From Pogona vitticeps (taxonomy: Eukaryota > Chordata > Lepidosauria > Squamata > Agamidae): a stretch of 64,000 bases of DNA. Below the pieces are notes generated by a model, which saw only the letters and a program-made list of their open reading frames with translations, was not told the origin of the DNA and searched no databases. The position numbers and the translations under genes are program-made. The stretch spans positions 211,791,545-211,855,544 of the forward strand of contig NC_135785.1 of assembly GCF_051106095.1 (NCBI RefSeq), given 5' to 3'. Positions 54,865-64,000 of the stretch are shown one piece after another (within the stretch, counting starts at the first letter, position 1; each line of letters begins with the position of its first letter).

Positions 54865-57150
54865 TACTTTTACTATCTTACAGCATTCATGGCTTTAGTA
54901 TAGCTGAAGCGATTTAATATAGCCCTTAAGTTAAATATTTTTTAAAAAAATTGAATGTAATTTCTAGCACTTATAGGACAATATTCCTTGCCCACACTTA
55001 AACTGTTCTCTTCAGTCAGATTGCAAATACACCAGAGTCAATTCAGATTCTTTTGCAGAATTTTAGTTCTTTGAGTGGTGCTCTTCCTACCATGCAAACA
55101 GACATGCTAAATGAAATACAAGGGCATTCTGCCATCCGAGCAGGGTCAGAACCTCACCCCAAAATTCCAGGTCAGGACAGCCTCCTGCTGCAGTCATGAA
55201 CTGCCAATGGAGAAGTATCAGAGCTTCCCCTCAGATACTTCTGGTTTCAGGACTTCACATGATTTATTCTGAATCCCTTACCAAAAAGGAAAAACAAAAT
55301 CAACAGCACAACAAATCTTTAAGGCATTTGGATCAGCCTTTATTCAAAGGGCTTTTAAATATGTCTAGCTGTCACCAGAGGTAAGACACTGCAGTCACTA
55401 TTGATTCTCCCACCAATTAAATAATTGTTTAACTGAGTTTGATGTCTGAAATAATCAGCTCCAGAGTAATCCCATTGGCAATAGTCCACCTGCACTGAAT
55501 ATTCTTATTGCAACACTAGTGATATATTTGCTAGAGACAAGATTTTAGGAGCGGACTAGACAGTAATACCTGGACAAAAGAAGCCATTTGCCTTGTTTCC
55601 TGTAAAATCAAAGGACTAAAAAGGAGCAGATGGTAATCAAGGTCTGTCTTTTGCCCTAAAGCAAGATCCTTCACTCTCCCCTCTGCATAGCCCCCAATTA
55701 ACCCACATAATTGTTGCATAAACAGAAAGCTGGAGTGAACCGGTACACCAATCAGAGTCACTGTGCTGTGTGATCTAGTGATGTGATTGGGCAGAAGCAT
55801 ATATGCAGGGGGAGGTATCTACAGTATTTGTTTCCCTCAAAGAAATTCTTGAGGAAGTTTGGCACATGGACATACTTACGCTGTAGGGTCGGTGAATTTG
55901 TGGCTTCACTTTCTCTCACATGCTTATGAATATTTCTTCATAGTATCAACTTGTATCTTTCAATTTTTTAAAGAAAATTGCAAATGTTGGGAAGTTGATA
56001 TTGAAAAAGGAGACTAGTTAGCATGCATGTAATTGGCATGATATGTATCCATCCCTCAGTCACAACCTACATTTTGATTTCATGGGGCGTATTTGGAATC
56101 ATTCACATCTAGTCTTCTCTTTCCAAAGTTCTAGGAAGACATTCAACTCACCAAACATGTTTCTACTGTTTTTCCACCAAGTTCACTAGACACCTTTTGT
56201 TAGGCCTCAGATGGGGAATTTCCAAACTCAGTTCTTTTCCTTTCATCTCACCAGCACAACCTGAGTTGGCACAATGACTTCTGGCTACTTTTGAGTTTCT
56301 TCCTTTTAATGCTTCTTCACCCACATCTAGTCTCTGGAATAATATGCCTTTTATTATCAATCTTACTAATTTTAAAACCTCTACAAATAGGAGATCTGAT
56401 AACTATTTTTGTTTTCTACTTTAATGTTCAAACCATTCATGTTATATTGATGCTCATAGTTTATTGTATTTTTAGATTATTTGAATTTTGCATTGTGAAT
56501 TTATAGTACTGTACATTTAAAGTATGTACTGGGCACCTGTAAGGAAGGTTGCGATATAAATCAAATAATTCCTCTACAGCCAAACATTTACAGCTGTATT
56601 ATCTGGGGAATCTCATAATAATAAAATTAGGGTAATTTCAAATGTTCTTAAATTGTTGAATGGAGTTATCGATACACTCGTTGAACAATACAATAATGGA
56701 TGAAGTTTATCTGTTCTGCGTTAGTACTGTAATTGTGAATGAATACAGAACCAAATATCAGAGGGCGTAGAATAGTTATAGCAGAATAATTCAGGCAAGG
56801 GGCTAATTTTTGTTTATGCAGTCCATGACTTTTCTCTTTTCAGGCATCCAAATCTTCAGATGAGGATCTGAACATCTTTAATTTCTCATGAACTTAGAAG
56901 AATTTAGAATACTGTATTAAAAATGAATGTCACATACCTGAAAATAAAAAGAAAACCCCAAATCTAGACTGTCCGTTCTCCTTAGAAAAACAAGTACCAA
57001 GTTTATTGCAACTATCCTTTTGCATACTAATACATGGTTGTGCAGAATTCATTCTTTGATTGGTACTTAAGCAACAGCGTGAGCATAGAATACACGGGCA
57101 TTATCCATTCCAAATACTCAAATGAGAGATGCTCATTTGTTCGTTAATCG
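54865..57150. other. Unassigned AT-rich sequence upstream of the CpG island
   Basis: No gene recognised. 56500-56575 (GGGCACCTGTAAGGAAGGTT, GCGATATAAATCAAAT) resembles another old L2-like tail. Confidence 0.5.
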
Positions 57151-57179
57151 TTTACTTCGATTTCTGGACCATCCTGTAC

Positions 57180-59070
57180 AAAAGTGTGGCGTGATAAAGG
57201 GCAAAATTTTAAAGGGCAGTTGTGGGGGGGGGAAGGAAAAAAATCCCCTTCCCCCCCCGTTCCTTTCCTCCCTCGCACATCTGCTTCCCCGTGGCAGCCA
57301 CCAAGCCGGTTGGGGAGAGAAAGAGGTTAAACGAGAGAAAACTTGGCTGAAGCGATGACTGGCAAGGAGAGGAGAGCGAGACGGAGAGAGGGAGGGAGGG
57401 ACTCACAGGGTGGGAAGGAAGGAGGGAGAGACACCGAGGGAGAGAGAGAGAGAGAGGGAGGGAGGGAGGGAGGATCACGGGCTGCGGTTGAGGCTTTGAA
57501 AGTCAGTCTCACAGGCATTGCAGCAGAGCCCCAAACCAGAGAGAGAGAGAGAGAGAGAGAGGCGACATTTCCCACGGAGGAAGGCGCACTCGCCCAGAGG
57601 ACGCGGACGGCGGCCCCGAAAAGAGCTTTGTGTATGCGTGGTGTGCGCGCATGTTGCTGTCGGAGGCGGTGGCAGCGGCTTGACGAGTCCCTTCGCCGCT
57701 CCAGCGCGGCGGCGGCGGCGGCCGCGCGTCGTCCCCTTTCTCCTCCCCGCCCCTCCCCTTCCCATTAAGGCAGCCAGCCGCGCTCCGGAGCTCTTTCCGC
57801 ACTAGAACTAATTGCTGGAGTTCGCGCCCGCTTGTCAGCCAGGGTGGCATTCGGGGCGGCGGCGGCGGCGCGGGCGAGCGGGCGTTTGTTCGGAGCCCTC
57901 CCTGGAGCCCCGGCGCGCGGGTTAAGAGAGCGACACACCGCCGCCCGCTTCCTCGGGCCAGGCGGTCGTCGGTGGAATCCATCGCCCCGAAGCAAGCAAG
58001 CCGGCGGAAACCCCCTCCTCAGGAAAGCGGTGTGGGGGGGCGCAGGTCGTGCCGAGAGGTGAGCGCGAGGGCCCCGGTTAGGGGATATTTTTTTTTCGCT
58101 TTGTGCGTGGCGGGTGTGCGGAGGGGGGAGCAGGGAGGGAGGCGGGTGAAGAGGGGCAGCAGCAGGAGGAGGAGGGGAATGGGAAATGGCCGCGGAGGTG
58201 GCTGGGGGCTCCGGGAAGAGAGCGAGCGCGAGAGCGAGCGGCGTTTGATTTGGCGGCCTGACAGGACCAGGCAGCGACGGGAAGGAAGGGGGGGGGGGAC
58301 GGGTCCTGAGGCGACCAGGGAATAATCCCGGGTGCATGTGTGTGTGTGTGTGGGAGGGGGGTTTACTTTGGGTCCCTCAGGAGGCGAGAGCGAATGGTTG
58401 TTTCCGGTGGCAGCCGGGCTTTCTCCTGCTGCCTCTCTCCGTCTCTCCTCCCTAAACGCGTTTAGAGATAATAAAGTTTGACCAGTAATTGGACGAGGGG
58501 AGGGCAAGGCAGGGCGAGCAAAGTTTGCATTCACCCCCTCAACACCCACACCCACACACCTTTCCCTCCCCCTCGGTGCCTTGTGTTTTCGTCGTACTGG
58601 CGCGTAATCCCCCACGAAACTCGTTTCTGTGAGAGACTCGCATCCTCTCCCCCGCCCTCCTCTTCTTTCCCTTGAATTATTTAGGGAGCCACAAAGTCTT
58701 GTGCGCAATAAATAGCTGCAGTTCCACCAGCGGCTCCTCTGCGGGTTTTGGAAGGGAAGAGAAGACCCAGGAGCGTCCCCCTCCTTGGCAGAGAGAGCCC
58801 TTGCTGTGCTCGCCCTTTCTTCCTCCCGACTCTCCTTTTCATCGTTGCCCCCTTCCCTAGCTCTCCCCCCCCCTCCAATTGCCCGCACTACCGCACTAGA
58901 CAAGGCCATGTCTCTTTTTCTGCCTCCTGTTATTTATTCGCTTCCTCTCCATCCCCAAACGCACACACCGGCAGGAGAGGCGTCCAGGTTTTTGTCCCTC
59001 CGCCTCCTTGTTGCGTGTCACATACACATTTCCACTCCCGCCTCCATCCTCCCTGAAAGGTGGTCTCCCA
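57180..59070. promoter_or_regulatory. CpG island, probable promoter of a host gene
   Basis: Sequence changes sharply from AT-rich to GC- and CpG-rich. The densest part is about 57570-58330, with runs of GCG/CGG triplets. Long (GA)n and GGGA tracts occur at 57360-57475 and 57538-57562, and a GCGCGCATG (NRF1-like) site near 57644. Apart from the small GC-rich transposons and the young LINE leader this is the only such island in the window, and it lacks transposon ends. It fits a TATA-less vertebrate promoter. Direction is suggested as + by the splice donor at 58059. Divergent transcription is possible. Confidence 0.85.
57770..58058 (+). other. Candidate untranslated first exon
   Basis: The segment ends in GCCGAGAG followed by GTGAGCGCG, a strong splice donor (GT at 58059-58060). 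No ATG opens a convincing reading frame in it. The frame that is open across 57832-58062 begins at TTG, so the exon is probably 5' untranslated. The left boundary is a guess within the island. A second, weaker donor (TTGTAG followed by GTAAAG near 59120) could serve an alternative exon. I cannot identify the gene, because its coding exons are not in the window. Confidence 0.45.
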
Positions 59071-59099
59071 TCTTTTTACCTCCTTCCGTGTCAGCTTGG

Positions 59100-62000
59100 A
59101 ACTGCCCTTTGCATCATTGTAGGTAAAGGTCTGCATGCGAAGCCCTGCCACCTTCTCTTGCACCCTGGTAGTGACCTCTCATTCTGGGAAGTGTTAGTAT
59201 TTGAGGGTGTGGTTCCCACCCACTCCTTTTCGTGTGAATGTTGTGGGAACGAGTTTAAAAAGATTTTGTTGACAAATAGGTTGAGGCTGTAGTTGCAAAT
59301 ACTGACTGACTGACATTGGTGACACAAATTTTATTATGTGGTTGTAAAGTTACTGAGGCTGATAGTAAAAAATTTATTAAAGTTTTCAGAAATTAAAGGG
59401 ATAATGATTTAAGAAAATTGAAGTACTGTACTTCACAGACATGGGGTTGTAAAATCATGCTGTATTCCCAAGTGGGTTAGTAAAATATAGGGAAACATTC
59501 TAATACATGTTCTATTTGTTTAGATAAACTTTTTACCCCAGTCTCTGGTTTTTACACATAACACAGAAGTAATAAATACCGAGGTACTTTATTCACTAGT
59601 AGGAACTGAGTCATGGGAACATATAACATGTAAATTGCAGATCATTAGGAAAAGCTCACCAGTTCAGCACATTAACTTTCAGAGGTGAATAGTTGCGTCC
59701 TTAATATAGACATGACTCTTTTGGTCTGTGGAATAAAATATCTTATAATAGCAAATATGGATGAATCCCTAATTAAACTTTATTGGACTGTGAACTTCTG
59801 AAATACGAGCATGCAGAATACTAAATGTTTTTAAACTACGGGAAAATATTGGAGATTACTTTTCTTAATGGTTGCAAAATGATTGCTGTTTAAGTGATTC
59901 CTCACATGATACAAGTGGGTAAATTAAACACTAAAGAAAGAGTTTTTTTAAAAAAAACTTACGTCCACATGCCCTTGGGGGGGGGGGGAAGAAGGATAGC
60001 TTGGTATTTGAATAAAGTGGTTACATGTACAAATGTACAAATAGACAAACCATAAATAAACTGATATTGAGGGTGTGGCATAGAGGCTTGTGTGATCTTC
60101 TACTGATACTTGAATGAAGAAGAGCTGCAGTGTACACTTTATCTTTCAGACTATCTGATTTTAATTGTCCTTCAGTTCTTGATTTCTAAACAAGTAAAAG
60201 ATATTATGTGATTGATCTAGATAGAATTCTGCTGTTCATATACTTGGCCAGTATTCTGTTATTTCCTCTTTTAAGAACATTAAAAACATAGGTATATCAA
60301 AACAGGTTACAGGGACATGATGGCATAGTACACATTTACTAAGGTGAACTTGTTAATTTAATATGAAAATTTATTTGAGCAGATGATAGACCACACCATA
60401 CGTTCCCCACCAAACTGCACCATATTTGTAAGCTTTAAAACAATATTAATAGTAATAATAAAGGTAATAAAATATAAAGTGCCTAAAACATTCTGTTCAT
60501 CAAGAAATAAAAGCCCTGAGGTTATATGGGAGTAGTAGAAAGCCTCATTATTAGGCATTAGAAGAGAAAACTAAAGGGAAATATTTGGTGTGTTATAAAC
60601 TTAGTTCTTGAGATATCAATATTTGATTCATACTTTAATTTTATGAGACAACTTGAATTTTCCTAAGAGACCTCTCTATGCTTGAAGCTCTGCAAATCTT
60701 TTTGAGGGCCTATGGGGATGTTTAATGCTGGGATGTAAACCAAAGTAAAGCATTTCCCACACAAGTTACTTTCCTGGTGACTTATGAAACTTGTTGCATA
60801 TTGGTTAAATACATTTGCACTTTTGTGTGACATTACATTCTGGGCAAGGCAACATACAAGTTTTTCATTGCTTTTTGTTATGGATAAAATTAAAATTCTG
60901 AATAAGAATTCTCATATTTTCCTGATATATTAATATTGTGATATATAAAGTTAAAGTATAGTTATATATTTTCATATAAAAGTAGATTTCAGTATGAATT
61001 GGGAATGTACAGCATATCCCCCCATCTATATCTAGGGCCAAATTAGACTTCAGTGTACTGTACTTCTGTATTATCTTGCAAAGTTTTTTTAAATAAACAT
61101 TTTATCTCCAAGGGAAGGGCTGATAATTAACTGGTTTAGAATGAGAGTAAAGGAGAAATGTAACCCTTTCCTTCCACTGTTGTGATCCAAAGGAAAGGAT
61201 TCCACTTCCAATTTGCTTCAATTCTGGAGGTATTTATCTTCTTTCCCCAATCTAATGTATATTGGAAAAAATACATGTAAAATGCAAAGACCCATTTAAT
61301 GTCACATCTGTTCAGGTCTCAGATTGTTTCTTCAATTTATTAGCATTCCTCTGCCACTTCCATCAACCAAAATACTTATCAACACGATTAAACAACAAGG
61401 TGGATGTATTTTGTAATAATTGTGCAAAAACCTTTCTTCATTAATTAAGAAATACACATATTGTAAATGGAAAATGTATAGTTGACGTTCCAAAAATCTT
61501 GTGGGATATGATTTGCATTAATTTGGGTCATCTCGAGGGCATTTTCAACTGATAGTGAGACTTTAAAGATGAGATCAGTTCCCTTCACATGTATAAGATA
61601 TGCAGGATTTTGTGTTAAATTTCCTGGGTCTAAAAGTTTTTTAAATGTAGCTCAGAAATCATTGTCCTCCTGCATACGAAGAAAGCATGGGAGAAACAAA
61701 AACAAAACAACTCCCCTTTTTCCAGTTTTGATTCTTCAAGAGTAAAAATGTTACAGTCATTTTTGTGTGTGTGGCTAATGATCTATAAGCTGGTAAACTA
61801 TTGAGTTCTGTGACCAGCATCTTGCCACTTGTACTGTCCAGCTTTAAGTCCATTGGTGTATGATCTTAGCAGCAATTTGCCACTAAGTGTTTCAGCATGA
61901 CGATAAACTAATTTACTGCTAAAATTTATGCTGTCATATTTTTCAGTTGGATCCAACCAACAAATTTAATTTTAAGTAGATGTGCATATGTTCTGTTAAC

Positions 62001-62200
62001 ATACAGCAGTAGGTTTGGTCAGCTTCCGGCAAGTTGCTGTCTCTCAGCCTCTTAACATACATGGCTCTGGTAATGATTGTTGAGATAAGTTGTGAAGTAT
62101 TTTGATACAGATATGTGGATGGTGATGATTAACATGTTTATATCTGAAAATACTTCATTATGGATAGAGACATGCTGAGAACTGTTACTACTGCTGGCCA
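59100..62200. other. Probable first-intron DNA, no features seen
   Basis: AT-rich sequence downstream of the island with a G-run at 59979-59990. No exon-like frame, RNA or repeat is recognised. Confidence 0.45.
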
Positions 62201-62206
62201 GAGCTG

Positions 62207-62440
62207 TGAAGCTAGCAAGATAGCTCAGTGAGTTAGGTCACTGGCTGTGGAGCCAAAGATTGGGAGTTCAGTTTTCCATTGTGTATCACAGAAGAGTCAG
62301 CTTGTGTGGCATTCAGGAAGCTGCACAGTGTCAGGATGCTTCCAGAAGAAACGAATGGTAAACCACTCTCTGAGCACTCTCTAACTAAAACAGGTTGTCA
62401 TATAGTATAAGTCAGCATTGACTTGATGGCACACATATCA
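62207..62440 (+). repeat. tRNA-derived SINE (GACTTG-tail type)
   Basis: Head GATAGCTCAGTGAGTTAGGT, GTGGAGCCAAAGATTGGGAG, body GAGTCAGCTTGTGTGGCATT and AAGCTGCACAGTGTCAGGAT, 3' part AATGGTAAACCACTCTCTGA and CAGCATTGACTTGATGGCAC. Full length but diverged. It has one extra nucleotide pattern change in the A-box region. Confidence 0.87.
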
Positions 62441-62444
62441 CAGA

Positions 62445-62995
62445 CAAGACTGAAAATTTCTATTTCAAAATGCTGTGTATCTTTTCTCAGTAATCTTTAC
62501 AACAGTTCGGGAGGATAAGAGACTTAGAAAAGGTGCTTGCTTAAAGTCACCCAGCAATTTAAAATGAAAACTCACTTTCTGGAGATAATGTGGCTGTAGG
62601 GGTAGACATTTTTGATGGAGACAAATGAATATGCTGTTTTATACTCAGCATACATCTTTGGTCCCAAGACAATTGTTTCAAACTTCTTATCTTTATATAG
62701 GTAACACTTAGCTGCACATTTTGGGTAGAATTTGGTACATGCAATTATATCAGTACAGTATGTGTTTGAGAAGGAAAACATGTTCCCTGTTTTTATATTT
62801 TATTTCTTAATGCCTTTTAGTATACCTTGATCTGATGCAGAATAAGAACTACTAAGTTCTAGAAATAGTAAGAATCAGCTAGAAACTGCATCCTCTTCAG
62901 AAGAAATCTCCTTTATATATGAGGAATATTATATTTGAGGAAAAGTTGAATTATCTAATCACCTTTGACGTATTTTACTCGCAGACCTATAGTGT
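62445..62995. other. Unassigned sequence
   Basis: No gene or repeat recognised. A 69-codon minus-strand frame (62781-62572) has no recognisable motif. Confidence 0.5.
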
Positions 62996-62997
62996 AA

Positions 62998-63065
62998 AAT
63001 AGGGGCTCAGAAAGTGTAACCTTCCAGATGTTGTTGGACTGCAACTTCCATCACTCTTAGCTAAT
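62998..63065. repeat. Half copy of the palindromic miniature element
   Basis: CCTTCCAGATGTTGTTGGAC, TGCAACTTCCATCACTC: left arm only, same family as 43790-43915. Confidence 0.6.
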
Positions 63066-63111
63066 ATATCCAGGGGAGACCAATGATGGGGAAAAAACCC
63101 TCCATCTAGAG

Positions 63112-63455
63112 TAGAGGTCCCCAGTCCGCAGCCCGGTGCCGGTCTGTGGCCTGAGCCAGACCAGGCCATGGAGACAGACCTTCCCCACCCCCGCACGCAC
63201 TACCCCCGCACAGCCCTTTTGTGCCTGTGCCCATGCACCCACGCAAGCACTCTGCCACCCCTTTGCGCATGTGCATGATCATGCCTGCACCTGCACAAGC
63301 ACCACACCACCCTTCACGCATGCGCATGAGCATCCTCCTGCTCCTTCGTGCAAGCACACAAGTGCAAGCCCGCTCCTTCGCACATGAACACAAGCACAGG
63401 GGGTGCCCCACCTTACCCAACCGGTCCATGGGGTTAAAAAGGTTGGGGACCACTG
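63112..63455. mobile_element. Non-autonomous hAT-type element, 344 bp, with target duplication
   Basis: Left end TAGAGGTCCCCAGTCC and right end GGTTGGGGACCACTG are inverted repeats matching at about 12 of 15 positions. The flanks are ATCTAGAG (63104-63111) and ATCTAGAA (63456-63463), an 8-bp duplication with one mismatch. Inside each end GGTCTGTGGCC and GGTCCATGG motifs occur. The middle has repeated GCGCATG and CACGCA strings. No transposase frame. It lies in the putative first intron. Confidence 0.85.
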
Positions 63456-63469
63456 ATCTAGAAGAAACA

Positions 63470-64000
63470 TCTTTCTTACTGCTGGTATTAAGCAAGACAT
63501 ATAGAACCTGTATACACACAAACTTTATGATAGTTGAAAGAAATATAACTATATAGGAAAATTGCTGTTTTAAAATGTTTGTCGATTACTTCTATTTTAC
63601 TATTTATGAAACATTTTAATCAGCTCAGGTATTGCATCTGCATTTTCCTGAAAATGTTAATTTTTAGAATTCTTTTGGTTTTTTCCCCTCATAATGGATA
63701 TTGTCTTTGCTACAGAGATATCTGTTTTATAGATTGCATCTGCTGGCCTTTTTTTTTCCTTAAGTGGCTTTTAAAAAGGATTAGACAAATTAAGGGATAA
63801 TAAGTTTATCAAGACTATAGTAATGATATCTAACTAGAACATGCATACTTAGACACAGTTGTATGCAGCATAGTAAACTGAGGCCTTCATCCCCCTGTTG
63901 ATGCGCCCCACTTCCTAGACTCAGAAGACTGGATTAGACTGACCCTTTGTCTAAGCATGGTTCTTCTAGTTCTTTCATCTATGGAATAAGTTTGATCATC
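63470..64000. other. Unassigned AT-rich sequence
   Basis: No gene or repeat recognised up to the window edge. Confidence 0.5.

Noticed and set aside
58019-58909. 296-codon minus-strand open frame in the CpG island, and other long frames nearby
   Set aside because: GC-rich DNA has few stops by chance. The translations are Pro/Ser/Arg/Leu low-complexity, several frames on both strands overlap, and no domain is visible.

Overview
This is a 64 kb piece of a vertebrate nuclear chromosome. The repeats point to a squamate reptile (lizard or snake): two copies of a SINE that reads as Sauria SINE (20325-20690 and 29850-30182), BovB/RTE LINEs, several L2-like LINEs ending in AAAT-type tails, L1 and CR1 pieces, and many short palindromic hAT-type elements. 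These family names come from memory of consensus sequences, not from a search. I see no complete host protein-coding gene, no rRNA, no functional tRNA and no CRISPR array. The background is AT-rich, intergenic or intronic DNA.

Layout. 1-7.7 kb is a repeat mosaic: an L1 3' end, an antisense L1 split by a 764-bp fold-back DNA transposon with TA target duplications, an antisense BovB endonuclease piece, an antisense L2-like 3' end, a possible LTR fossil, a 43-bp tandem repeat, a (TG)n tract and a broken sense BovB. 9-15 kb holds L2-like fragments, one interrupted by a 557-bp hAT-type element with an exact 8-bp target duplication and another by a Penelope-like terminal fragment. 17.0-17.3 kb holds two adjacent, nearly perfect hairpins. 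18-31 kb is mostly unique AT-rich DNA with SINEs, short DNA transposons, a CR1 3' end and an L2-like copy carrying SINE insertions.

31641-36506 is a nearly full-length L2/CR1-group LINE. It has two head-to-tail 5' monomers of about 245 bp that differ, as far as I can read, only in a C-run length, a GC-rich leader, and ORF2 with endonuclease and reverse transcriptase motifs that is open except for one frame change at a G-run. It then has a typical squamate L2-like 3' tail. It is by far the youngest element in the window.

36.5-57 kb is mostly unique sequence with scattered SINEs, another L2-like copy (47540-48485), an RTE fragment (51640-52790), a hAT-type element containing a 62-bp LINE tail (49931-50134), and an inverted Penelope-like insertion with hammerhead-like cores and a 14-bp target duplication (53940-54214).

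57.2-59.1 kb is a strong CpG island flanked by GA-rich tracts, with a good splice donor on the + strand at 58059. It is the likely promoter and untranslated first exon of a host gene whose coding exons lie beyond the right edge, so 59.1-64 kb is probably first-intron DNA. I cannot name the gene. The strongest unusual signals are the paired hairpins at 17.0-17.3 kb, the ribozyme-like inverted insertion at 54 kb and the young L2-like element.
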